Below are positions 35,553 to 47,457 of a stretch of DNA of 64,000 nucleotides, piece by piece (the first letter of the stretch is position 1; each line of letters starts with the position of its first letter). A program made the translations under genes and the position numbers. The notes below the pieces were generated by a model. It made no database searches. It saw nothing but the letters and a program-made list of their open reading frames with translations, and was not told the DNA's origin. Source of the DNA: Cymodocea nodosa (Eukaryota; Streptophyta; Magnoliopsida; Alismatales; Cymodoceaceae); NCBI GenBank assembly GCA_036874045.1, contig CM072340.1, positions 3,053,001 to 3,117,000 on the forward strand. Reading direction: 5' to 3'.

Positions 35553-35931
35553 ATTATGGGATTCAATCGACACTACAAGATTTCTTAGAGAATTGGAAGA
35601 GTGGCATACAAGGTAGAAAATTAGAAATACCACTAGAGAAAAATAGCTTGAAAAGGTAGAAGTTGACCTTTTTCATTTTACGAGAGTTTTAGTAGATTTA
35701 AATGTCAGAGTACCTGTAATAATGGAAATAAGAATACGAGTGGCAACAGAAACTACTATTAGTAGGGAGAGGAGAATCAAACCTAACAATGAGGTTGCCT
35801 TAGAACTCATAAGGAGGAAGTTACGACTATGGTTCATATGAAAGATAGCTACTCATGCAAGGATGCAACAAGAAAGAGAGCAAACTAAAGTGTTTGCAGA
35901 AGTAGAACAACAAGCAAGACCTTTAGTACCA
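35553..35931 (+). pseudogene. Athila E ORF3 start (broken, cut by H)
   Basis: Aligns with the start of ORF3 in H at 59700 downward. It is cut at 35931 by the LTR of H, so H inserted into this gene. Confidence 0.55.
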
Positions 35932-37876
35932 TGTTTGGCTTGTTAACTTCCGTTTGTAACTTAGTTAATTTATCTTTATGCTTATCAGTAATTCCTTTTT
36001 AGAAGTCAACAAACAATCTTTCACACAAATTAGATATTAATTTCAATTTGTATTTTAACTGCAAGTGCACAGTGTACATTGTATTTGTGTGCAAGTACAA
36101 GTCGATCCTATAGAGAATTGAGGTAGAACTGTGTACTGTTCCGTTTTTAATAATGAAATTTATATATTCAGTAAGCACTTTGTTGAGTTATAGCTAACTC
36201 AATAGACTAACCTCGTGGAATTGAAGTAACTCAACAAAGTTATCTATCCAGTTTATACTACTATTTATAGAGGAATTTGGTCAACCATTGGGTGGTTCCA
36301 CAGATTGCAAATAACATCAATTAAGCTTTATAATGCTAGTTAATATTAGATTTATCATTCAACAACACTAACATTCAGATATTTCAAACAGTACCCATTA
36401 AAATCTTTAAATATCAGGAACAATTCAATTCAGTAAATTGTAAAACTATTTTCTATTTTCTAAATTAAACAAACATGAAACATTCAAAACACTAATAATG
36501 ATAACATTAATCACGATACAAAACAAACAATATAACACTCAAATACTAACTATAAACACAGATAAGTTATTTTTGGTATTTTTGTTTTGATATGATCATG
36601 AAAATTGGCGAAAGGTGAAATGTAAAAGTAATCTTTATCGATAGTAAAACCTTCTATCACTACATGCAACGCGATTACACTACTGAAAACTTAATCACTT
36701 ACAATTCTACCTCCTCTTCCTATAGAATCGTGAGTCCAGAATTGCAAGATGATATCCTCTTCAGCATACTGGCATCAACTTGAAACCAAGGCTAGAAGCT
36801 TTACGTTCTCCTGAGATATGAGTCGGTGCTTGGTGAAAATGACTTCCCTTCCCGTGACGCGATCACTCCTCACAGTGGTTGTTAGACACTATGTTTGGCT
36901 CGGAATCGACCCGACATCAAGAAAGTATCCTCACAGACCTTCGATGGTTGGTGATTATGGTGTGATGGTTGTAGTTGTGGTGGTTGGTGTGGTACTTCAG
37001 GGAACTTCCCACGCTATCTGCAAATAGCTTGGTTTATCCTCCTCCGCACACACTGGCCACACCTCTTCTTCTTTTCTCCTATTCATTTATATTTCTTTAG
37101 TGGTAACTGCTTATGCTTAGAGGATCGGTTGGATTTCCTTCATTCATATCAACGATGGTGATTTCTTCTCCCTTCCACGAGTGAATTCTTACGTGATACG
37201 TGCAATCGTGGTTTTCCTTCGAATGTCCTATTTCTGTAACCGCTATAGTGGCATATTAGAAAATAAATGGTCCGTGGAGTTACAGATAACTCAATGGACT
37301 TACTTCATTGATTTAACTATAAAACACGTGCAATAAAGAAATAAGCTGCTAACCTAACACGTTACCTTAGTGTGTATTCATGTAACTCAACGCGTATAGT
37401 TATGCTAACTTAACGAGTTAAACATGTGCATCTCATGTGATATAATAAAGCATTTAAACTCAACACATGCATAATTCTAACTTAACGAGTTAAGATATAT
37501 AACTTAAGGTTTTTACTTGCTAACTCAACGAGTTCTCACGTGATCTTTTTATACCTTTAAACCTATAACTCAACGAGTTGTTACTATTCACCTAAATATT
37601 CTTTTAGTGTTTAAAACATAACTGTTCGGTACATTAAACATAACTCTCCAAAATAACAAAAAATTCGGATACTAAAGAATTAAAAACCACCAACTTACCG
37701 ACAGTTCAAAAATGTATTAAATTAACGCTAATTCCTTGAAATTATGCAGATTCTTTCATTAAAGCATATAACAGTGCAATTATAACATAATGACTTAATT
37801 CTCATACGATAAGCTAAATATTATTCAATTAACCATCATTTAACCGTTAATATTATACACTTTTTCATTCTAAACA
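35932..37876 (-). repeat. Athila H 3' LTR (1.95 kb)
   Basis: On the minus strand it starts TGTTTAGAATGAAAAAGTG and ends at TGTTTGG reversed (CCAAACA). It contains several GTTGAGTTA palindromes and, on the opposite strand, the open frame 36818-37027. Confidence 0.8.
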
Positions 37877-37890
37877 CTTCCCCCATACTT
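37877..37890 (-). other. Athila H polypurine tract
   Basis: Minus strand AAGTATGGGGGAAG directly before the 3' LTR; it primes plus-strand synthesis. Confidence 0.8.
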
Positions 37891-37898
37891 AAATGTTG

Positions 37899-37903
37899 CT
37901 AGT
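37899..37903. repeat. Element F target duplication, left
   Basis: CTAGT, identical to 52085-52089, directly outside the F LTR ends. Confidence 0.85.
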
Positions 37904-38568
37904 TGTTTAGAATGAAAAAGTGCATATTATTAACAGTTAAATGATGATTAATTGCATAATATTTAGCTTATCATATGAGAATTAAGCCATTATGTTATAA
38001 TTGCACTGTTATATGCTTTAATTGAAGAATCTGCTTAATTTTGGGGAATTAATGTTAATTTAGTACATTTATGAACTATCGGTAAGTTGCAGGCTGTGAA
38101 ATTCTTAAGTATCCGAATTTTCTGATATTTCGGATAGTTATGTTTAAATTGCCGAACAGTTATGTTTAGAGAGAATATTTTATTTCCTGATGTACATGTG
38201 TTGAGATCTAGTAGATTTACTTAAGTTATAACTCGTTAAGTTAGCATAACTGTACACATTAAGTTGTTATATTGAACATTAAGGTAACATGTTAGGTTAG
38301 CGTTATAAACTTAAGTTGTTATTTTTTGCACGTGTTTTATAGTTAAATCAACAAAGAAAGTCCGTTGAGTTATTTGTAAGTCCACAGACTATATATTTTC
38401 TAAAATGCCACTGTAGCGGTTGCAGGAACAGACAATTGGAAGGAAAAACCACGTTTGCACGTATCACGTAGGAATTCAATCGCGTAGGGAGAAAGAAATC
38501 ATCGTTGTTGATCTAAAGGAAGGAAATCCAACCGACCATTCAAGCATAAGTAGTTACTACGGAAGAAA

Positions 38569-38576
38569 TATAAAAG
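38569..38576 (+). promoter_or_regulatory. LTR TATA box
   Basis: TATAAAAG in a purine-rich stretch. The same box is at 50904-50911 in the 3' LTR. Its position in mid-LTR fits a retroelement promoter. Confidence 0.5.
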
Positions 38577-39394
38577 AAAAGAAGAAAAAAAGAAGTGTGT
38601 GATCGATGGACGACCAATGTATACAGAGGAGGAGCACCGAGCTTTCTACAGATAGTATTGGCGATTCTCTGAAGTATCACACCAACCATCGTTATCACCA
38701 CCATAATCACCAATCATCGGAGGTCTGTGAGGATACTTGCCTGATGTCGGGTCGATTCCGAGCCAAACACAGTGCCTGACAACCATTGTGAGGAGTGATC
38801 GCGTCGCGGGAAGGGAAGCCATTTTCACCAAATGTCGACTCATATTTTAGGAGATCGTAAAGCTTATAGCCTTGGCTTTGGGTTGATGCTTGTATGCTGA
38901 AGAGGAGATCATCTTGCAATTCTGGACTCGCGATTCTATAGGGAGAGGAGACAGAATTGTAAGTGGTTTAATTTTCAATGGTGTAATCGCGTTGCAAGTA
39001 GTGTCAGAAGTATTTACTGTCAAGTGAGATTACTTTACATTTCACCTTTCGCCCATTACATCAAAAACAAAAATACCAAAAACAATTTATCTTTGTTTGT
39101 ATGTTGTATTTGAGTGTTGTATTATTTGTGTTGTATCGTGATTAATGTTATCTGTATCAGTTTTATGATTACTTTATGTTAGTTTTAATTTTACAGTTTA
39201 CTGAAATTGGTTCGTACAAAACAACTTAAAGATTTTAATGGTTACTGTTTGAATCATCTGAATGTTAGTATTGCTTAATGATAAATCCAATGTTAACTAG
39301 CATTAAAAAGCTTAATTGATGTTATTTACAATCTATGGAATCGCCCAATGGTTGGTCGAATTCCTCTGTAAATAGTAGTATTATAAAGAAGAGA

Positions 39395-39500
39395 CAGGCT
39401 CGTAGAGTTAACTTAAGTCCACGAGGATAGTCCGTTGAGTTAGCCATAACTCATTGAACTTAGTCCGTTGAGTTAACTGTTAACTCAACGGAGTGCTTAT
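39395..39500. repeat. GTTGAGTTA palindrome cluster in the F 5' LTR
   Basis: Successive GTAGAGTTAACTTAAGTCCA, GTTGAGTTAGCCATAACTC and GTTGAGTTAACTGTTAACTC units. The same cluster is at 51720-51820 and, reversed, at 44960-45100. Confidence 0.8.
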
Positions 39501-39771
39501 TGAATATAAATTTGAATTGTTCAGAATCAAACATTTCTTAAATTCGTCAGCAATTCCCTATGGGATCGACCTATACTTGCACACTGATACAATAGACATT
39601 GTGCACTTGTAGTTAAAGTACAAATTGGAATTAATATCTAAATTGTATTAAAGGTTGTTTGTTTACTTCTAAAAGAAAGAATAGGCATAAAGATAAATTA
39701 ACTAAGTAAAAATAGAAGTAACAAATCCAAGTTTTTCTAGTGTAGTGTTGGGAAAACCCAAACAAGTTTTA

Positions 39772-39791
39772 TGATGTCGTTGTCGGGGAAT
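39772..39791 (+). other. Element F primer-binding site
   Basis: TGATGTCGTTGTCGGGGAAT resembles the Athila site TGGCGCCGTTGCCGGGGATT (aspartate tRNA) with a few transitions. It lies seven bases after the LTR. Confidence 0.7.
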
Positions 39792-39894
39792 TGAATTGAA
39801 CTGAATTGAATTGAATTGAATAGATATAAGTAATTGTTAGAGCTGTTTCGTTTTAATAGTCAGAGTTGTGTGTTTTCTTCTGTAATTGAGAATA

Positions 39895-41044
39895 TGGCAT
39901 ATGCTTATGCTCAAAGATTTCTAAAACCTTTAATTAGCTTATGTGAATTCTGCAATTCTGAAGGACACGACATTTCTGATTGTTTGAAATTGAGACATTT
40001 ACAGATTGTTAGATCCCATGAACAACAAATGAATTATCCTCAATATAATAGAGCCGAGTATGAGAATCCTATAGTTTACCCAACTGATGGTCAGTATAGA
40101 ATGTGTAATATGATGAGAGACACTGAAGTTTGGGATAGGTATGACAGACTGGAGCATAGTATAGAGCAAAATCTGGACAAACTAGAATACTTTGTGTGTC
40201 AACAATAAGAAGTCAACCGGTTAAACTATAAGGAGGCATATTCAGAACCTAAACATGATATAATTTACGAAACTGAAAAAGCCATAAAGAAAATTGATCA
40301 AAAATTGAATGCAATGAAATTATATGATCTGGAAACAAAATTAAAAGCATTAGACAAAAATGCAAGGAAAATACAAGTTTTGCAACAAGACAATGAAAAT
40401 TATAATGTTATAAACCTGCACAACTTGCAAAATATACAACAAATAGAAAACACTAATGTAAGAGAATTTAAAGAATGCACTTTAAAACTAAAAACAATTA
40501 AAGATCATAATCACAAAAATTATATACAAAAACATCATGAAAGTAACGAAAATCTGGAAGATGTATGTGTAAACTTAAGATCTGGAACTGATATACCACC
40601 AAGAACTCAAAATGAAAATGATATGAAGGTGGACAAGAGTAAAAATCAAAATGATAATGAAAATGTAATAGCTAAAAATTTAGAAATCACTGAAGAACAA
40701 TTTGAATTTGCAATTGAAGCTAAAAATGATCAAACAAATCAACTGAAAGAAAAAGAGTCTTTGAAATCAAAATCTTTAGCACCCTATCCTGAAAGATTAC
40801 AACAAACGATTCCTGAAAAACAAGAAAAAATCAGAGAAATTTTTGAAAAAGTACAAGTTAACATTCCTTTGTTAGATCTATTGCAGAATATGCCACCTTG
40901 TGCTAAATTTCTGAAGGATTGGTGTACTAAGAAAAGAGAGCGAAAAGTTCTTAGAAAGGTCTTTGTAGCTGAGCAAAGTAGTTCCCTATTTCTGCCACAA
41001 ATTCCTAAAATGTATCTTTCATCATATGTGTTTCATTTAATCTA
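39895..41044 (+). pseudogene. gag: Element F gag C-terminal/protease-proximal ORF, one stop
   Basis: Opens MAYAYAQRFLKPLISL, followed by a zinc knuckle CEFCNSEGHDISDC (C-x2-C-x4-H-x4-C, intact). One in-frame TAA at 40206-40208 (from CAA) interrupts it. After the stop the same frame runs on for 278 codons, with a charged coiled-coil-like middle, NLRSGTDIPP, and APYPERLQQTI...VNIPLLDLLQNMP. These recall the part of Athila polyproteins just before the protease. From 41008 the frame runs into the inverted block, so its last 12 or so residues are foreign. The capsid part is absent here. Confidence 0.7.
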
Positions 41045-41370
41045 GAATTCACATCTCAGCTCCTTTAGGACTTCAGATAATTTTCTGATTAAGCATTAAA
41101 TATTCTGATTTCATTTTAAAATCGTGAAACTGTTAAACTCATGAAATTCAGAAAAATCATAAGATACTATATCTAGATTTACATAAATAATAAATTCTAT
41201 AGCATCTTCTATAGCCTTCTAAATATAACATTCAAGTAGTTTATAAAAATTTTACAGTCTCAATTATCGAATAGTTACAGCAAGTTCATAAAAATTTTCA
41301 ATTTCCTCAAAACTTTGCAGTACCATTTTAATTCCTTTAATTAACAAACTTACATGGCTGTTACTTTAAT

Positions 41371-41388
41371 TACCTCCCCCCCATACCT
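41371..41388 (-). other. Internal second polypurine tract (left arm)
   Basis: Minus strand GTATGGGGGGGAGGTA preceded by ATGTAG. It resembles the true tract before the LTR. Copies lie at 49050-49067 and 53356-53374. Confidence 0.6.
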
Positions 41389-41820
41389 ACATTTTGCATT
41401 GTCCTCAATGTAAAAGATTTGACAATAAATATAGTAATTGTAGCAGGCATGAATAAAGTTTTGTTTAATTTAAAATTCAGGATAAGTAATTGGTTACATA
41501 CCTTGTTCCATTTGTATCTCTTTCTGCATATTCCGATTTTTGATTCTGAAAAACTTTTCATTCCTAGATAAATACAGAATATAAAACAAAATAACATTTA
41601 ACAGATATTAATAAATTAGTGTCTTGTGTGGAACCCAGGCTTCTATGCCTTTGGTGGCTCACAAGTAAGCCAATTAGTTTCCCAGAATAGATACCAACAA
41701 ACTGGATTGATATTTTTTTTTGTTTGTTTTTTTTTATAAAATGAACATGAAAAACTTCAAAATTCCTTTTTTTTTTCTTTTTCTTGTTTTTTTAAAAATA
41801 AATGTAGAATACACACGTTA

Positions 41821-42936
41821 AACAAATGGAACAAATATATCAGTCCAAGCAAACTTTTTAGGCATAGTTCTTCTTGCTATTAATTCTATTTTAATACAGT
41901 TCTTGTTCATTTTTAATTTGTAAACATGCAATATATTATAAATTCCAAATACGAGTATATTACCATTAATGATATGTAATGCAGAAAGGGATCCTTTTTG
42001 GTTCTAGGGTAATGTAGCAGTTTCTATTTCTACATCTATTTCAATATACACCTCTTACCACTTCCATTCATTCATGTCTTCCATAATCTATATTTGAAAT
42101 TTCATCAGTTCATCCCACCATCTTATTAGACATAAAGTAGGATCATCTTCTTCATTATACCACATTCCTATTTGAATTTCATTAAATTTTGCAGATGGTG
42201 GTTTAGCTATTTCACTCGGTATAGGTAAAATTTCTATATAATCATCATAACTGTCTATGCTTACAATGTATAAATCAGATCCATATGCTAATGATATCTC
42301 CATGACTAAATAGATATATCCATCAAATATGACATGTGTTTGGTTAATTAATGATTTCTGTCCTAGATATATTATAATGTTTTCATTCCAAGATCTGTTT
42401 AGAAAATTATACACACTTAAGCGTAAATCTTCACCCTAATTTCCTGTAGGTCTCCAATAATATAATTTTTCAGAAATTGCAGAATTTTTATCAGAAAATA
42501 TTAAATTTCACCCATAATTTACAGTTGATGCTTCAAATCTATTAGGTCTTCCTATATTCCATTCTTCTCCTGTTATAAGATTTCTTATCAAAATATCAGG
42601 TAATGATAAACTTGCATACCTTGGTCTCGTCTTGTATATGATTAATCCTTCATCTATCCCCATAATATGACTCATTCCTTCTAATGCATTGGGTGGAATT
42701 CCAGTAGTTTCTTCCATAGCAAGATATTCATGGGTATTTGAACTACGATTAAATGACCTCCATATGAATCCATCTCTAATCTTAGTCATTTTTGCAGCTT
42801 GTAGTCCCTTAAAATATTTTTCTTCAATACAGTCTTTAATTTCCTTTGATACACAACACACCCTGCACAGATCTTTAGCTGACAAGTTACTTAGTATTTC
42901 CCTTTGTGCATCCAACGGTAATTGCATTAATTCCAT
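41821..42936 (-). pseudogene. F-box gene copy 1 (broken, 3' end missing)
   Basis: Starts MELMQLPLDAQREILSNL at 42936, an F-box (LPLDAQREILSNLSAKDLCR, then VSKEI). A substrate-side part resembling F-box-associated domains follows, with LPDILIRNLITGEEW, SDLYIVSIDSYDDYIEILP and LCLIRWWDELMKF. It has about five stops: one or two near 42450-42510, one near 42440, and others near 42090, 42060 and 42020. The last ten or so codons are replaced by unrelated sequence. F-box proteins link SCF ubiquitin ligases to targets; that role is inferred from the domain only. Confidence 0.75.
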
Positions 42937-43079
42937 TTGTTGATTCTGTAAAACACAAATAAAAATTTAGTAGAGACAAAAAACTAACATAACTACTGCA
43001 CACCCTTGTGGAGTTAAGGCATAACTCAACAGACTAAGTTCGTTGAGTTAAAAATTAACTCTACGATACTATTAACTTA

Positions 43080-44483
43080 AAATAAAACATATATACATAC
43101 AAATAGTTGCTTCAGATTTGCTGCTTCATTCAACTGCCCTCCTAGAAGAGGTATCAATTTCATTAACTGTTCTATTGACAGGATTAGGTATAGCTTGAAT
43201 TGGCAATCCTCTAGTAGGTCTAACTTCCATTGGTTCCTTCTGTCTAAGTGATATATTTCTATTCTGATTTTGAATTGCAACATTTCCAAATATAAATTTT
43301 AGACGATTGTTTACTTGTTGGATTATCTTTTCTAATTTCTTTATTCTAGCTCCTTATTCAATTAATACTTCATAACTTATGTTCTTCTCATTTATATTTT
43401 CTCCTCCCTGGAAATTGTTGTTTCTCCAAGATAAATTCGGGTGATTTCTCCAATTAAGATTATAAGAATTTCCCAAGTTATCTCTCTGGTTTCTAGCATA
43501 AATAATATCTAAGTCATTTATGTTTGTATTCTTTTTTGCTAGCTTTTGATTTAATGATAACTCTTCTATTTTTTTTGTTAATTCATTTAATTTCACCTCA
43601 AGCATAGTATTTGAATCTATTTCATGCATTCCTCTTGGCAATAATCTTTTATCTGCAATAGCTTCAGCCGAATTTTCCCATTGTGTAGTTCTTTTTGCAA
43701 AATTTTCTAAATATGCCCATGCTTCTTCACTACATAATTTTAAAAATCCATTTTGACAAGTAGATTCTAGTAAAGATTTCGTTGAAACATCTATGCCTTC
43801 ATAAATTATGCCTTCATAAATTATGCCTATTAATTGTGCTTTACTCGTTACATGATGTGGACATTGAGTTAGTAAATCTTTAAATCATTCAAAATATTTC
43901 CAAAATGATTCACCCTATTTTTGGCTACACATTAATATTTCTTTCTTCTTTTTAATCATTTGATGTGTTGGATAGTATTTTTCCAGAAAAGAGAGCAAAA
44001 TTCAGTCCATGTAGAAATTGAATCAAGCGATAGAGTATATAACCATCTCTTAGCTGTATCTTTTAAAGCAAAAGGGATATATCTAAGTTTAATAGCATCT
44101 ATACTCATGTTCGGCATTCTCATCATTTGATAAACTTCATTAAATTCTCTAAGGAAATAATAGGCATCCTCTCTTTATAATCTATGAAAATGTGGCAATT
44201 GACTAATATAATTAGATTTTAGTTCAAACCTATCTCCCTCAAAGTTTGGCAATCGAATACATAAAGGTTCATCAATTAATTCAGGATACAGAATCTCTCC
44301 TAATGGTTTTTCTACTGGAGCAGCCATCTCTATGTTCTCTTTTAAAGAAAGGTTAGCTACACCCCAAGGAATTTCGTTAAAGTTCAGTTCAGAAAATTTT
44401 TCAATACTCCTCTACAATGAAAATTCCTAGGTAGGTGTTCTTACTAATCGTTTAGTGCTTAGAGAATGAGTTCATGTGCTCAT
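43080..44483 (-). pseudogene. gag: Athila-type gag upstream of F-box copy 1 (broken)
   Basis: Reads PNFEGDRFELKSNYISQLPH, then IDAIKLRYIPFALKDTAKRW and STWTEFCSLFWKKYYP, the capsid of Athila gag. It ends with NLNWRNHPNLSWRNNNF and a linker with PRGMHEIDSNTMLEVKLNEL. A TGA replaces the Trp of the fourth codon, and several TAG/TAA stops follow. A 15-base duplication repeats IIYEG. The stop lies shortly before the intron-like segment. Confidence 0.75.
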
Positions 44484-44698
44484 AAATAAATAGCAGAAGA
44501 TTAATTACATACCAGTCTGAAGCTTTCCATTCTATAAATATTTGTTGTCGGATGAAGGTTGAATCAACTACTTCTCCTTCCAGTTCCTCCAATGCTTTCT
44601 CCTTTCTTTTAAAAGTGCTGGTAACTCGTAAATAACATTCTGTTTCATATATATACTGCGCATCCACATCATGCAATGAGTAAAACACAATTAATAGG

Positions 44699-46589
44699 TG
44701 TTTGGGTTTTCCCAGCACTACACTAGAAAAACTTGGATTTGTTACTTCTATTTTTACTTAGTTAATTTATCTTTATGCCTATTCTTTCTTTTAGAAGTAA
44801 ACAAACAACCTTTAATACAATTTAGATATTAATTCCAATTTGTACTTTAACTGCAAGTGCACAATGTCTATTATATCAGTGTGCAAGTACAGGTCGATCC
44901 CACAGGGAATTACTGACGAATTTAAGAAATGTTTAATTGTGAACAATTCAAATTTATATTCAATAAGCACTCCGTTGAGTTACAGTTAACTCAATGGACT
45001 AAGTTCGTTGAGTTACAGTTAACTCAATGGACTAAGTTCATTGAGTTATTGCTAACTCAACGGACTATCCTCGTGGACTTAAGTTAACTCCACGAGCCTG
45101 TCTCTTTATAATACTACTATTTACAGAGGAATTCGGCCAACCATTGGGCGATTCCACAGATTGTAAATAATATCAATTAAGCTTTTTAATGCTAGTTAAT
45201 ATTGGATTTATCATTAAGAAATACTAACATTCAGATGATTCAAATAGTAACCATTAAAATCTTTAAGTTGTTTTGTACGAACCAATTTCAATAAACTGTA
45301 AAATTAAAACTAACATAAAACAATCATAAAATTGATACAGATAACATTAATCATGATACAACACAAACAATACAACACTCAAATACAACATACAAACAAA
45401 GATAAATTGTTTTTGGTATTTTTGTTTTTGATGTAATGGGCGAAAGGTGAAATGTAAAGTAATCTCACTTGACAGTAAATACTTCCGACACTACTTGCAA
45501 CGTGATTACACCACTGAAAATTAAACCACTTACAATTCTGTCTTCTCTTCCTATAGAATCGCGAGTCTAGAATTGCAAGATGATCTCCTCTTCAGCATAC
45601 AGGCATCAACCCGAAGCCAAGGCTAAAAGCTTTACGATCTCCTGAAATGAGTCGGCGCTTGGTGAAAATGTCTTCCCTTCCCGTGACGCGATCACTCCTC
45701 ACAATGGTTGTCAGGCACTGTGTTTGGCTCAGAATCGACCTGACATCAGGTAAGTATCCTCATAGACCTCCGATGATTGGTGATTATGGCGGTGATAACG
45801 ATGGTTGGTGTGATATTTCGGAGAATCGCCGATACTATCTGCAGAAAGCTCGGTGCTCCTCCTTTGTATACATTGGCCGTCCATCGATCACACACCCTTC
45901 TTCTTTTTTTCTTCTTTTCTTTTATATTTCTTCCATAGTAACTGCTTCTACTTGAATGCTCGGTTGGAGTTCCTTCCTTCAGATCAACGGCGATGATTTC
46001 TTTCTCCTTGCGCGATTGAATTCCTGCGTGATACGTGCAAACGTGATTTTTCCTTCCAACTATCTATTCTTGCAACCGCTACAGTGGCATTTTAGAAAAT
46101 ATATAGTCCGTGGACTTACAAATAACTCAACAGACTTTCTTTGTTGATTTAACTATAAAACACGTGCAAAAAATAACAACTTAAGTTTATAACGCTAACC
46201 TAACACGTTACCTTAATGTTTAATATAACAACTCAATGCGTATAGTTATGCTAACTTAACGAGTTATAACTTAAGTAAATCTACTAGATCTCAACACGTG
46301 TACATCAGGAAATAAAATATTCTCTCTAAACATAACTGTTCGGCAATTTAAACATAACTATCCGAAATATCAGAAAATTCGGATACTTAAGAATTTCACA
46401 GCCTGCAACTTACCGACAGTTCATAAATGTACTAAATTAACATTAATTCCCCAAAATTAAGCAGATTCTTCAATTAAAGCATATAACAGTGCAATTATAA
46501 CATAATAGCTTAATTCTCATATGATAAGCTAAATATTATGCAATTAACCATCATTTAACCGTTAATAATATGTACTTTTTCATTCTAAA
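44699..46589 (-). repeat. Inverted LTR inside element F
   Basis: A nearly complete minus-strand LTR of the F subfamily. Its 3' end TGTTTGGGTTTTCCC (plus strand) starts at 44699. Its other end stops at CATTCTAAA, two bases short of CATTCTAAACA, at the junction with the right arm. No primer site of the Athila kind follows it. Confidence 0.85.
44960..45100. repeat. GTTGAGTTA palindrome cluster (inner LTR)
   Basis: GTTGAGTTACAGTTAACTCA occurs twice, then GTTGAGTTATTGCTAACTC and GTGGACTTAAGTTAACTCCA. Each can fold into a hairpin with a stem of 8-10 bp. Confidence 0.85.
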
Positions 46590-47293
46590 TAATAGGCATA
46601 ATTTATGAAGGCATAGATGTTTCAACGAAATCTTTATTAGAATCTACTTGTCAAAATGGATTTTTAAAATTATGTAGTGAAGATGCATGGGCATATTTAG
46701 AAAATTTTGCAAAAAGAACTGCACAATGGGAAAATTCGATTGAAGCTATTGTAGATAAAAGATTATTGCCAAGAGGAATGCATGAAATAGATTCCAATAC
46801 TATGCTTGAGGTGAAATTAAATGAATTAACAAAGAAAATAGAAGAGTTATCATTAAATCAAAAGCTAGCAGAAAAAAATACAAACATAAATGACTTAGAT
46901 ATTATTTATGCTAGAAACCAGAGAGATAACTTGGGAAATTCTTATAATCTTAATTGGAGAAATCACTCGAATTTATCTTGGAGAAACAACAATTTCTAGG
47001 GAGGAGAAAATATAAATGAGAAGAATATATGTTATGAAGTATTAATTGAACAAGGAGCTAGAATAGAGAAATTAGTAAAGATAATCTAACAAGTAAACAA
47101 TCGTCTAGAATTTATATTTGAAAATGCTGCAATTCAAAATCAGAATAGAAATATATCACTTAGACAGAAGGAACCAATGAAAGTTAGACCTATTGGAGGA
47201 TTGCCAATTCAAGCTATACCTAATCCTGTCAATAGAACGGTTAATGAAATTGATACCTCTTTTGGGAGAGCAGCATATCTGAAGCAACTATCT
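46590..47293 (+). pseudogene. gag: gag C-terminal part in the right arm (partial)
   Basis: Begins inside gag at IYEGIDVSTKSLLESTC. Open piece 46766-46999 has PRGMHEIDSNTMLEVKLNEL and NLNWRNHSNLSWRNNNF, then a TAG and PIGGLPIQAIPNPVNRTVN. A deletion of about 14 bp removed the usual gag stop, so the frame runs up to the intron-like donor at 47294. Confidence 0.7.
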
Positions 47294-47448
47294 GTATGTA
47301 TATATGTTTTATTTTATGTTAATAGTATTGTAGAGTTAATTTTTAACTCAACGAACTTAGTCCGTTGAGTTATGCCTTAACTCCACGAGGGTGTGCAGTA
47401 GTTATGTTAGCTTTTTGTCTCTGTTAAATTTTTATTTGTGTTTTACAG
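47294..47448 (+). other. Intron-like segment before F-box copy 2
   Basis: Begins GTATGTATAT and ends TTTGTGTTTTACAG, canonical plant splice signals. Nine bases later comes the F-box ATG. It contains a GTTGAGTTA palindrome. The same arrangement precedes copies 1 and 3. Confidence 0.5.
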
Positions 47449-47457
47449 AATCGACAA

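Larger units (their letters stand above)
32041..35931 (+). mobile_element. Athila E, Gypsy fragment on the + strand
   Basis: Matches Athila H (minus strand) from the RNase H region onward: RNase H tail, integrase, spacer and start of ORF3. It is interrupted by a solo LTR at 32231-33509 and ends where the H LTR begins at 35932. LTRs, gag, protease and RT are missing. Confidence 0.8.
37904..39764 (+). repeat. Element F 5' LTR (1.86 kb)
   Basis: Starts TGTTTAGAATGAAAAAGTGC and ends GAAAACCCAAACA. It matches 50389-52084 throughout, except for about 165 bp near 38195-38360 that the 3' LTR lacks. Confidence 0.9.
41008..43832 (-). repeat. Inverted repeat, left arm (2.8 kb)
   Basis: Reverse complement of 46590-49429 with high similarity. 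It covers the 3' region, F-box and gag end. The left boundary is AAATGTATC at 41008 and the right boundary is TATGCCTATTA at 43832. Confidence 0.85.
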
